NCBI GenBank assembly: GCA_002068715.1
Contig: MWAR01000365.1
Coordinates: 1 to 10,047, forward strand
Direction of reading: 5' to 3'
Origin: a bacterium ADurb.Bin374
Lineage (GTDB): Bacteria > Riflebacteria > Ozemobacteria > Ozemobacterales > Ozemobacteraceae
DNA length: 10,047 nucleotides
The stretch's first letter is position 1. Every line of letters begins with the position of its first letter. The notes under the pieces are model-generated. The model did not search any database, was not told the origin of the DNA, and saw only the letters and a program-made list of their open reading frames with translations. The translations under genes were made by a program, and so were the position numbers. Of this stretch, positions 1-6,677 are shown one piece after another.

Positions 1-473
1 TGTTGCTCGGAGCGTCTGGAAAATACCGGCCGATCGCCCTCATGCTGCTTCTTTCCATTGCCGCAAGCGATCAGCTCAGTTCGGGGCTCGTGAAGAAAGC
101 TGTCGGGAGAAAACGCCCCTGCTGCCTTGAAACGGATGCCCGAACGCTCGTTCCCTGCAAACGCAGCAAATCCTTCCCGTCCTCACATGCTTCGAACACC
201 GCGGCTGCTGCTGCGGTCATTTGGCTCGAAGCAGGTCCTGCCGCCGGTGTCTGTATGGCGGCTCTGTCGTTCGCGGTCGGATATTCAAGAATATATATCG
301 GCGTTCACTACCCTTTCGACGTCCTGGTGGGATGGCTGCTTGGAATGGGCGTGGCGTGGCTGGTCGTGCGCGTCCGACGGCGGTTCTGGCCTGTTCCTCC
401 AGCTGCCCGAGGAACGCCGGGTTCCCGGGATTTACATGAACGGCCGGAGAATGATTGCGGCGGCAGCGCCTGA
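1..473 (+). CDS. PAP2-family membrane phosphatase (5' partial)
   Basis: The three signatures of the PAP2/acid phosphatase superfamily are visible. Counting from the TTG at position 3, they are the K-x6-RP motif (K31 to P39), PSSH (59-62, usually PSGH) and SR-x5-H-x3-D (S95, R96, H102, D106). Hydrophobic stretches lie near residues 11-22, 64-92 and 106-123, fitting an integral membrane protein with the active site at the membrane face. Family members remove phosphate from phosphatidic acid, PGP, undecaprenyl pyrophosphate or related lipids; the substrate cannot be told here. The reading frame is open to the window edge and the first helices of a normal PAP2 protein are missing, so the true start lies upstream. 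The last roughly 25 residues are polar, rich in R, P and G, and unlike the family. The 3' end overlaps the convergent phospholipase D-like gene by 42 bp. Confidence 0.88.
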   Translation, partial: LLGASGKYRPIALMLLLSIAASDQLSSGLVKKAVGRKRPCCLETDARTLVPCKRSKSFPSSHASNTAAAAAVIWLEAGPAAGVCMAALSFAVGYSRIYIGVHYPFDVLVGWLLGMGVAWLVVRVRRRFWPVPPAARGTPGSRDLHERPENDCGGSA

Positions 474-1475
474 AATCTTCTCGAAGGCCGAGCAGTCAAA
501 GGTGCCTGCGCGATTGAAATAATCGTCGAACACCATGGCGGCCTCCACGGCGACCCTGTGATCGACCACGACGATATCGGAATTCACCTCGCCGGAGCGG
601 CCTTCAACGGCGGTTGCATTGTAACTTCCGTCGATGATCATGTCTCGTTCGGCGGCCTTCTTGTGAAGGAAAATGCCGTATTTCATGTGAATCATCTGAG
701 GCATGTTGTCGGCTGTCTGCCATTGCCTGAATTCCAGTGCTCCGATGGGACGGCCGGCGGCTTTGAGAGATGCATGGATCTTCGCCATGTCGGAAAGGAG
801 ATATTTGGTCGCGTATTGTGAGGGAACGCTGTCGCTTTTCCCGGGAAAGAGGATTTTGATGTTTTTTCCGGCTTCTACGGCCTGCTTCAATTTGGTTCTG
901 AAGACCGGATCGGTGATATACGGCTGAACGATTCGGATGCTCTGGACATCCGGGTCTGATAAATTTCTGTACCATTCTTCGGTGATGGGCCGGTGATCCC
1001 AGGAGGTATTGGTCAGAATGAAGGCCGTTAAACTGCCGACATGCTTCAATTCGGGATAGAATATTACCCATAGACGGGAATCCACTCCCTCCCGGGAACT
1101 CGAATCATCGATGCCAAGGCCGGTCTTCAGGATTTCCCGCGTCGCATACGTGGAATATCGCCCCAGAAAACTGATGGCCCCTTGAAGCGCTCCTTCACCG
1201 TCGAGCAGTCGCATGTGGTCAGCCCATGGCTCTTTGCCTGGCGGATACGAAGGGCGTCCGTCTTTTTCGGAAACGGGATCCATGGTGTCCCACCCGGAGC
1301 CGGCATATTTGTCGCACCAGCCCTGGCCGCCTGTCATCGCGATCACATGGCCGTCGCCCGTTCCGAAAAAGAAGATCTTGCGATGATCCATGCGTTCGCC
1401 GAAAAACGGCTTGATATAGACCACGCCGATTCTGCATAACATGGAAAAGCAATCGGGCTCATGCAAAGGTGACAT
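432..1475 (-). CDS. Phospholipase D-like protein with two HKD motifs, probably N-terminally shortened
   Basis: This 347-residue protein carries two phospholipase D/cardiolipin synthase-type half-sites. The first is H31-x-K33 followed by TGGQGW (48-53) and a W-x-D pair (W84, D86). The second is H263-x-K265 followed by GSYN (283-286) and E296/N298. Between them, residues 180-215 match the beta-strand plus PGKSD region typical of PLD domain 2. In this superfamily the two HxK histidines form one active site acting on phosphodiesters, such as phospholipids or nucleic acid. The aspartate normally four residues after the lysine is not in its usual place in either half. The first HKD normally lies over 100 residues in, but here it is at residue 31, so about one subdomain is missing. 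A TGA at 1482-1484 closes the frame just upstream, and no PLD-like N-terminus was seen in the other frames to 1680. The ribosome binding site is weak. It may be a degraded gene or a minimal variant. Confidence 0.72.
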   Translation of the reverse strand: MSPLHEPDCFSMLCRIGVVYIKPFFGERMDHRKIFFFGTGDGHVIAMTGGQGWCDKYAGSGWDTMDPVSEKDGRPSYPPGKEPWADHMRLLDGEGALQGAISFLGRYSTYATREILKTGLGIDDSSSREGVDSRLWVIFYPELKHVGSLTAFILTNTSWDHRPITEEWYRNLSDPDVQSIRIVQPYITDPVFRTKLKQAVEAGKNIKILFPGKSDSVPSQYATKYLLSDMAKIHASLKAAGRPIGALEFRQWQTADNMPQMIHMKYGIFLHKKAAERDMIIDGSYNATAVEGRSGEVNSDIVVVDHRVAVEAAMVFDDYFNRAGTFDCSAFEKISGAAAAIILRPFM

Positions 1476-1610
1476 AAATACTCACTGGAAAATGCCTGAT
1501 CGGCATCTGCGAAATGGCTTTTTCCTCGCACTTCAGCCGGTTCGACAACCTCGAAACGATGATGAGCGAAGAAAGGACTGTATTCTGAAAGAGGCATCGC
1601 CCTGATTGCA

Positions 1611-1650
1611 TTGACAGATCGTTGGTTCGTGAGTAGCCTTTGAATATATT
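1611..1650 (+). promoter_or_regulatory. Candidate sigma-70-type promoter(s) of the repeat lipoprotein gene
   Basis: Two overlapping -35/-10 pairs are readable. One is TTGACA (1611-1616), 17 nt, TAGCCT (1634-1639). The other is TTGGTT (1622-1627), 17 nt, TATATT (1645-1650). Each has one strong box and one weak box. Either would give a short leader before the GGGGAGGGA ribosome binding site (1666-1674) and the ATG at 1681. This is a pattern match only. Confidence 0.4.
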
Positions 1651-1680
1651 TCAGAAATTCTACTTGGGGAGGGACCGATA

Positions 1681-2919
1681 ATGATGAAAAGAGCCGTGCT
1701 GTTTTTCATGGTGTCTTTCATGGTCACGGTCGGGCTAACAGGCTGTGGAAACAATCCTGACAAACTGTTCAAAGATGGAAAGTATGCCGAGGCCTACACG
1801 GAGTTCGTGAAGCGGGCAGGTACCAATGAAATCAAGCTGAAGACCGAGACGGTGAATGCAAGCGCCTACGAGACCCAGCAGCGCCAGAAAAGTGGGAATC
1901 AGGCTCTCCATGATTTCTACTATGCCGCTGAATGTCAGAAACAACTGGGCAATACGGCTGAGGCCAACATGTATTACCAGAGGGTGGTCGATATCAGCAG
2001 ATATCAGATCCGGACTCCTCACGATCAGGGTGCATTGTTGAAGGCCAGTTTTGCCAGCTTGCTGAGCGCCGTTCAATCATATCGCTCCGCCCAGGTGGAT
2101 TACATTGACGAAGCGACGCGGCCTCCGGAAGACGAGGAAACGGATCCGTATGACAGCGGAAACGGAAACACCGATCCGTATGACGGTGGCAGCGGAAACA
2201 CCGATCCGTACGACGGCGGAAGCGGGAATACCGACCCCTATTCGGGTGGAAACGGCAACACCGACCCCTATAATTCTGTTGCCAAGTCTGCGACTGTTGC
2301 GAAATCCGCTTCCGTCAGCGATACGTGGATGAGATCGGCTTACAACACCATGGTGTCCCGAAGGCAGGAGTTCGAGAGGCTGCTGTATTCAACGACTGCC
2401 GATCAGGTTTCGAACATCCAGTCGATCAAGGATCAGTATAGAACCTTCTCTTCGGCCCTGGATACGTATCTCTCGTTCGCCAGCCCCTCGAAAACCGTTT
2501 CCAGCCCGGAATGGGTCGAGAGCTTCGGTTCGATGTATTATCGAAGTGTTTCCTCAGCAGGCAATCAGTTTACCTCGACTCTCAGCGGGGCTCAGTCGAA
2601 AATCACGTATACGGTTGAACCCTTCAACGTGACTGAGCCGCAGTTGGTTGTGCAGGCGACGGCCGCTCTCGGCGGTTCTGCCTCCTCATCCGAGGCTCAG
2701 GCAGTGGTGGAACCCGAACAGAGAATCGCTCTTCAGGTGGAAGGGTCGGTTGCACCGGTAACGGGTGACATCAAAACGGCCGAAGCTTCAATGAAGGCTG
2801 CGTTCGATACCTACAAGAACCTTTGCAGCACCGGCGCCGATGAAGCGGAAGTGAAAAAGGCTCTGTCCGCCTATAACGAGGCCAAAGCCACATTCAATGC
2901 CCTGAAAAATCAAAAGTAA
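1681..2919 (+). CDS. Lipoprotein with an N-terminal TPR-like region and TDPY decapeptide repeats
   Basis: The 412-residue protein starts with a lipoprotein signal peptide: positive charge at K3-R4, a hydrophobic core and an LTGC lipobox, so C22 would be lipidated and the protein anchored in a membrane. The residues after C22 (GNN) do not include the Asp-2 retention signal. Residues 28-47 (DKLFKDGKYAEAYTEFVKRA) and about 74-110 resemble helix-pair TPR-type repeats. Residues 154-197 hold four copies of a decapeptide beginning TDPY plus a fifth TDPY, a flexible acidic Gly/Asn-rich linker. A Ser/Thr-rich region and a helical, Ala/Lys-rich C-terminus (about 370-412) follow. I do not recognise a family, and function is unknown; a scaffold or envelope-assembly role is only a guess. 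The start is supported by GGGGAGGGA 7 nt upstream; ATG 1681 and ATG 1684 are both possible. A strong terminator follows directly, so it is probably monocistronic. Confidence 0.88.
   Translation: MMKRAVLFFMVSFMVTVGLTGCGNNPDKLFKDGKYAEAYTEFVKRAGTNEIKLKTETVNASAYETQQRQKSGNQALHDFYYAAECQKQLGNTAEANMYYQRVVDISRYQIRTPHDQGALLKASFASLLSAVQSYRSAQVDYIDEATRPPEDEETDPYDSGNGNTDPYDGGSGNTDPYDGGSGNTDPYSGGNGNTDPYNSVAKSATVAKSASVSDTWMRSAYNTMVSRRQEFERLLYSTTADQVSNIQSIKDQYRTFSSALDTYLSFASPSKTVSSPEWVESFGSMYYRSVSSAGNQFTSTLSGAQSKITYTVEPFNVTEPQLVVQATAALGGSASSSEAQAVVEPEQRIALQVEGSVAPVTGDIKTAEASMKAAFDTYKNLCSTGADEAEVKKALSAYNEAKATFNALKNQK
2140..2271 (+). repeat. In-frame 30-bp tandem repeat (4 copies plus a partial one) encoding TDPY-x6
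   Basis: Four consecutive 30-bp units (2140-2169, 2170-2199, 2200-2229, 2230-2259) and a 12-bp partial unit (2260-2271) encode TDPYDSGNGN, TDPYDGGSGN (twice), TDPYSGGNGN and TDPY. The TDPY core is invariant while codons vary in the third position (ccg/ccc, tat/tac, gat/gac). The copies have therefore diverged silently while the peptide was kept. The unit is a multiple of three, so copy-number change would not disrupt the frame. Confidence 0.95.
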
Positions 2920-2940
2920 GAGTTGCCGATTCGCGAACGA

Positions 2941-2967
2941 AACCCCGGCTGCAAAGCCGGGGTTTTT
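2941..2967 (+). terminator. Rho-independent terminator of the repeat lipoprotein gene
   Basis: A perfect 10-bp stem (2941-2950 with 2955-2964, core CCCCGGCT/AGCCGGGG) closes on a GCAA tetraloop (2951-2954) and ends in five T (2963-2967). It lies 22 bp after the lipoprotein stop codon and faces the right way. Confidence 0.92.
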
Positions 2968-3006
2968 CATTACGCCCGCCCGGTAGGGCGCATGCTCAGA
3001 CACAGG

Positions 3007-3036
3007 AAACCGCCTCGAAAACATTCCGAGGCGGTT
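3007..3036 (-). terminator. Hairpin, possible terminator of the decayed minus-strand region
   Basis: Arms AACCGCCTCG (3008-3017) and CGAGGCGGTT (3027-3036) form a 10-bp stem with a 9-nt loop. Read on the minus strand it lies just past the stop at 3060-3062 of the decayed gene, but it is followed by only TTTCC. Its tract is weak, so it may be an inefficient terminator or a remnant. Confidence 0.5.
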
Positions 3037-3059
3037 ATTCCAGGGGCAGGCCCGCTGTG

Positions 3060-3616
3060 TCAGTGAATGGCGGGAGCTTCCTCCGCGCTGATGACGCAGA
3101 TGTCTTTTCCGGAGGAATTCTTTATGGTTTCGGAAAACACCGGGATTTTGCGCGGATCATACTCGAAGATCACTTCTTGATCCTTTTTCACGGTAATCGA
3201 GCTGCTCAAAAACCTTGATCGCGGTTCGTCGGGACTTTCTGATCCATGATGTAAGGGAGGAGGAACGTGTTTTCCTTCAGATTGAGGCCGAAGACAAAAT
3301 AATAGGGGGCTTGCCGGGCCTTGAGAGCCAGTTTGTGCCGGAAGATACCGTCTGCTTCCTTTGTCAGACTGAATTTATCCCAACTTCCCGCTTCTTTCAG
3401 TCCGGCATTGATGGCCAGGGAGACCGAGGTGATCGGCAGGCAGCCGAGCTGGACCTTCTGGTTTTCACCTTCGAAATTGCTGAATTCCAGTCAGCAAGGC
3501 GCTGGAACATCGACGCATAGCGCAGCGGGGTGATGACGACATACTGAATCGCATCGTCTGGCCGGGTATCCGATCTCGAGACATTGCCGAGGATTCAAAA
3601 CGGCCTTGGTGCTGTC
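3060..3616 (-). pseudogene. Frameshifted remnant of a minus-strand gene of unknown function
   Basis: No single frame is open across this region, but protein-like sequence continues if the frame is switched. Reading from the right: about 3616-3570 gives DSTKAVLNPRQCLEIG. About 3570-3487, in another frame, gives a stretch with DDAIQYVVITPLRYASMFQR and LADW. Then 3490-3209, back in the first frame, runs from EFSNFEGENQ through SWDKFSLTKEADG and YYFVFGLNLKENTFLLPYIM. Finally 3215-3060, in the third frame, gives ITVKKDQEVIFEYDPRK and ends ICVISAEEAPAIH. The last switch is at a run of five A (3208-3212): one extra base there would join the two frames cleanly and remove the TGA at 3206-3208. A further open piece, ending with TAA at 3617-3619 (read HELLDIFASTYRHVPF), may belong to the same gene. 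I do not recognise the family. Either it is a true pseudogene or the assembly has several indels. Confidence 0.6.
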
Positions 3617-3696
3617 TTAAAAAGGCACGTGACGATATGTTGATGCAAATATATCGAGCAGTTCGTGAACTTGTGGTTCCTGAATCGGGCCGATGC

Positions 3697-3728
3697 AAAA
3701 AGAGACGAAGGCCTGGCCTTCGTCTCTT
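3697..3728 (-). terminator. Rho-independent terminator of the TPR protein gene
   Basis: On the minus strand, AAGAGACGAAGGCC and GGCCTTCGTCTCTT (3700-3713 and 3715-3728) form a stem of about 13 bp with a very short loop. A run of five T follows (complement of the A run 3697-3701). It begins 26 bp past the stop of the TPR gene. The arms are also highly symmetric on the + strand, but the T tract fits only minus-strand transcription. Confidence 0.92.
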
Positions 3729-3754
3729 CGTGAAATTCGTTGGAAACAAATCGC

Positions 3755-4390
3755 TCAGGGCTGCGCGTGAAGAGCTTCGAACTTTTCTTTGAGCTGGTCG
3801 ACCTTTTCCTGCTGGAGATCCATCTGGAACCCGTCGAACGGATCGCTGCCGCTCAGCTTCTGGGTGGTTTTGCCGGCATCGATGGAATCGGACACGAAAT
3901 CCATGGAATAGTGGTGAGGATACGGATCGTCATGTCCGCCGACGATGCGAAGCCGCTCACGGCACTTCTGGCTGAATTCTCCGGAAGGGAAGCGGTTGAT
4001 GCAGTCACGGTAGCAGCTTCTCGCCCGCTCCACTTCGTTTACGGTCTCGTAGGTGCGTCCGAGAACATAGAGGGCATCGGGAACCAACACGGTGTTGTAT
4101 CCCGTGTCGAAGTCGCGAAGGAAACGGCGGAAATCGTTGATCGCATTTCTGGGCTCGCTGAGGCGGACGCTGCAGAAGCCGACGAAATAGCTTGCCTGAC
4201 GGCGAATGTTGTCAGATGCGTAATAATCGTTCGCGATGGCGCTGTACAATCTTCTGGCTTCGAAATATTCACTGCGGTCCCGCATGCGATTGGCGCGATC
4301 GAGGTCATAGCTGGTATAACCTGCCCATGCAGTCGAGGCAGCCAGAACAAGACAAAGGATCATGCCGACCAGAGATGTGAGTCGCTTCAC
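3755..4390 (-). CDS. Secreted TPR-repeat protein (BamD/CpoB-like helical repeat)
   Basis: This 211-residue protein has a Sec signal peptide: K2, R3, a hydrophobic core 6-19 and a likely cleavage after AWA (21-23). There is no lipobox cysteine, so it is probably periplasmic or exported. Residues 30-145 form about three tetratricopeptide-type helix pairs: Y42 to Y56, then A66-F90 with the GFCSVRLSEPRNAINDF pattern, then A106-F134 with the YVLGRTYE and CYRDCINRFP patterns. This resembles the helical repeats of envelope assembly proteins such as BamD or CpoB, but similarity at that level does not give a function. A polar tail holds a Pro/His segment (155-161) and a short charged helix (190-208). 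The start is GTG at 4388-4390, preceded by a GAGGAGAA ribosome binding site at 4398-4405. It stands alone, 230 bp from lpxK, with its own promoter candidate and terminator. Confidence 0.85.
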   Translation of the reverse strand: MKRLTSLVGMILCLVLAASTAWAGYTSYDLDRANRMRDRSEYFEARRLYSAIANDYYASDNIRRQASYFVGFCSVRLSEPRNAINDFRRFLRDFDTGYNTVLVPDALYVLGRTYETVNEVERARSCYRDCINRFPSGEFSQKCRERLRIVGGHDDPYPHHYSMDFVSDSIDAGKTTQKLSGSDPFDGFQMDLQQEKVDQLKEKFEALHAQP

Positions 4391-4433
4391 GATTCGTTTC
4401 TCCTCGATGATTGTCGATTTGAGAAATAGTTAC

Positions 4434-4448
4434 GCAAATCGTGTACCA
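4434..4448 (-). promoter_or_regulatory. Candidate sigma-54 (-24/-12) promoter of the TPR protein gene
   Basis: The minus strand reads TGGTACACGATTTGC. This matches the RpoN consensus TGGCAC-N5-TTGC at nine of the ten core positions with the exact GG-N10-GC spacing. Transcription would begin near 4422, giving a leader of about 32 nt with the ribosome binding site GAGGAGAA in place. No activator-binding sites were identified upstream, and a sigma-70 promoter was not convincingly seen in the same 230-bp spacer. Confidence 0.4.
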
Positions 4449-4620
4449 CCGAAACTATTTATCGCAAAAGGCCTTCTACAGCCATTCAAAAGAATAATGT
4501 CCCAACAGTTCTGATAAATTTTGGGCAGGGCCGCCAGCCGGCAGTTTGAGCGCACGGATGCTCAAAAGCCGCTTTCTATCGGGAGTATCCAGGGTTTTTC
4601 CCGAATACGGCAGGTGATGA

Positions 4621-5691
4621 TTATTCAGCCGATAGCAAGACGGACGGCTTGGCCTTGCTTCGCGCATGGCGTGCCGGATCGAGCCCATACCGACGCAGGG
4701 CCGATCCGAAGGATTCACCGGAAGTCGGTTTCATGCGGATCTCGAGTGTCCAGATGCCGTGAACGGCTGCTTCCCGGGCGGAAATTTTGATTCGATCCTT
4801 GGTCGTGCAGACTGGAACTGCGTCGAGGACTTTCGCTTCGTTCAAAATGGCGGAAAGCCGTTCTGGGGAAAAACCGTCATGATCTCGGAATCCCTGCGTT
4901 GCCGCGACATTCCGCCCCGAAGCGGCCAGTTGAGCGGCAAACAACTCGGGTTTCGCTATGGCAGCGAAGGCAAGAACCCGTTCCGGCCCGTTCTCGAGAG
5001 AGCAATGTCGTCCCTGCGGATCGATCCAGCCGCTTGGCTTCGTTTCCATTTCCAAAATCGGGACGCCCGGCGCCGTTCGGGCCAGCCACAGATGCCAGTA
5101 TTCCTTTTGCTCATCGGAAGCCAATTCGCATCGAGTCATGGCGATGAGATGCGCATCGCGAAGCCGTTCCGGTCTTTCGCGCAGCCTGCCGAGCGGAAGG
5201 AGCCCGGCCTCTTCTTTCTTCATGAGTGCGTCCCACAACACGATATCGATGTCGTGTGGAAGTCTCCGATACTGGAACCCGTCGTCGAGCAACAGGACAT
5301 CCGGCTTGAACCATCGCTCCGCCAGGCGGGCCGAATGGGCACGGTTTTTCCCGACGAAGATGGGAGTGGTTGGGAACAGGGACGCGAGAAGGAGCGCCTC
5401 GTCGGTAAGGGTGGACGGATGAGGTCCCGGGCCACACAGCAGATAGAAACCTCGCTCCCAGGGGCTTCTGTAACCACGTGTCAAGACGATCCTGTTTGCC
5501 GGAACGATCGGATCGGACAGAAGCTCGAACAGAAACGGCGTTTTGCCCGTACCGCCGACGGAAAGATTGCCGACGCTGATGACACAGGCGGCCGGCCGCT
5601 CGACGAGAAAGGGAACGGCGTTGAAGAAGCGCCGCTCGGTCCGGGCCAGCAGATCATAAACCCGCGAAAGAATGCTCAATAAAGGCTTCAT
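4621..5691 (-). CDS. lpxK: Tetraacyldisaccharide 4'-kinase (lipid A 4'-kinase)
   Basis: LpxK phosphorylates the 4' position of the lipid A disaccharide precursor at the inner face of the cytoplasmic membrane, the sixth step of the Raetz pathway. The 356-residue length is normal for the family. Visible signatures are the family-type P-loop GNLSVGGTGKTP (41-52), RGYR (72-75), DEALLL (97-102), LLLDDGFQYRRL (133-144) with its catalytic-type Asp pair, LLPLGRLRE (164-172), TTKDRIKI near the C-terminus and an FRDHDGF segment matching the usual F-x-DHH-x-Y. A hydrophobic stretch near the N-terminus would fit the membrane anchor. The start chosen is ATG at 5691, which overlaps the TGA of the upstream csaB-like gene as ATGA; a GTG five codons earlier is possible. 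It is the last gene of the glycan operon. No convincing terminator was seen between it and the TPR gene. Confidence 0.95.
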   Translation of the reverse strand: MKPLLSILSRVYDLLARTERRFFNAVPFLVERPAACVISVGNLSVGGTGKTPFLFELLSDPIVPANRIVLTRGYRSPWERGFYLLCGPGPHPSTLTDEALLLASLFPTTPIFVGKNRAHSARLAERWFKPDVLLLDDGFQYRRLPHDIDIVLWDALMKKEEAGLLPLGRLRERPERLRDAHLIAMTRCELASDEQKEYWHLWLARTAPGVPILEMETKPSGWIDPQGRHCSLENGPERVLAFAAIAKPELFAAQLAASGRNVAATQGFRDHDGFSPERLSAILNEAKVLDAVPVCTTKDRIKISAREAAVHGIWTLEIRMKPTSGESFGSALRRYGLDPARHARSKAKPSVLLSAE

Positions 5692-6677
5692 GCGGTATTT
5701 TCCCACGTTTGCAGCAGACGGTCTTTCATGACGGCGATTTTTGCCGTTTCCGTGGCGAGGAAATCGGGGAGCGCGGTTCGAGGCTCAGGTGGGGCGGCGT
5801 CGTCAGGGGAGGGAATCGGCAGACCCGCGCTTGCCGCAAGATGCCTCGCCTTGTGGTCATACGGCAGCGCTCGCACGGGGATTCCTGCCCGGAGCATCGC
5901 AAGCAGGACGTGATATCTCATGGCCCATCCTTCCCGCAGCCGGGCGGCGGTCGACATGAGCGCCGGAAAATCAGCCGGCTCATGGACGGAAAGCCCCGGG
6001 AAGACGCTCTCCAGCAGCCGCCGGTCTTCCCTGCGCGCCCCGATGCCGGCGCGGGGGGAACCCTGCGTGATGGGCCACCAGCGCTTTGCTGCATCTCTCC
6101 AGTTGGGGAACAGCCATGGACGTATGTTTATTGCTATTGCCCCATCGAGGGGCATGCCCGCCGGATGGTGTCGGGAGATATCCGGTTCCAGCGCCCAAGA
6201 CCAGTCGGTTCCGAGGTCGGCCAGGCGGCCTGTCAGCCGGTGGAACAGGTCGACCGACTCGGCGTCGCGGAGCATGCAGACGTCGATCCCCGAAAGGGCT
6301 GCTGTCGCCAGTTTGCGCGCCGCTCTCCCGCGGAGGGGACCGATACCGGCGCCGAACAGGGCCGTGGGAATGCCTGCCAGCCGGGCGGCGCACAGACGCA
6401 GGGCGTAGAAGGAAACGCCCTCGAACGACCAGTCCTGAAGAAGACCTCCGCTGGCGACGACGAGGCGGGACCCTTTCAGAGCGGCGATGAACGCCGGCCA
6501 CGAGGCAATGCCGCGCCTTCGTATGGCTGTGGCACCGGCAGGCAGGGGCGTATTGCCGGCCGTGGCAACGATCGGAGCGCCGGTCGGCATGGCGGAGGCG
6601 ATTCCCCGGAGAATCGCATCGTCTCCGAGATTGCCTTCCCCGAAAAAACCGATCAGCAGCAGGTGCCTGGCGGTCAT
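5688..6677 (-). CDS. csaB: Polysaccharide pyruvyltransferase, CsaB-like
   Basis: Family members transfer pyruvate from phosphoenolpyruvate to a sugar to form a ketal. CsaB does so on cell-wall or secondary polysaccharides, which in some bacteria lets SLH-domain proteins bind. The 329-residue protein has the family N-terminus LIGFFGEGNLGDDAIL (8-23), the glycine-rich SGGLLQD (76-82), the FGAGIGPL loop (108-115), MLRDAES (135-141), IAINIRPW (181-188) and a C-terminal MRYHVLLAMLRAGIP followed by LPYDHK (253-276). The last is the counterpart of the family's R-x-H active-site region. The start is ATG at 6677, which fits the N-terminal motif and has GAGGGAAA just upstream. The ATG overlaps the TGA of the preceding glycosyltransferase gene. 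An in-frame extension upstream to 6953 lies inside that gene and is composition-biased, so it was not used. CsaB itself is the best match; a related pyruvyltransferase of another polymer is possible. Confidence 0.88.
   Translation of the reverse strand: MTARHLLLIGFFGEGNLGDDAILRGIASAMPTGAPIVATAGNTPLPAGATAIRRRGIASWPAFIAALKGSRLVVASGGLLQDWSFEGVSFYALRLCAARLAGIPTALFGAGIGPLRGRAARKLATAALSGIDVCMLRDAESVDLFHRLTGRLADLGTDWSWALEPDISRHHPAGMPLDGAIAINIRPWLFPNWRDAAKRWWPITQGSPRAGIGARREDRRLLESVFPGLSVHEPADFPALMSTAARLREGWAMRYHVLLAMLRAGIPVRALPYDHKARHLAASAGLPIPSPDDAAPPEPRTALPDFLATETAKIAVMKDRLLQTWENTA

Noticed and set aside
3215..3520. Open + strand frame of 101 codons
   Set aside because: It lies antisense to the more protein-like minus-strand frame of the decayed gene, starts with TTG and has no ribosome binding site.
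3487..3570. Resemblance of the DDAIQYVVITPLRYASMFQR stretch to the N-terminal part of C25 (gingipain-like) peptidases
   Set aside because: Only about 30 residues look similar, no catalytic His or Cys motif follows, and the adjoining frames do not continue the resemblance. No family name was given.
4560..4620. Terminator after lpxK
   Set aside because: A TCGGGA/TCCCGA pairing exists, but the stem is only 6 bp, the loop is long and no T tract follows on the minus strand.
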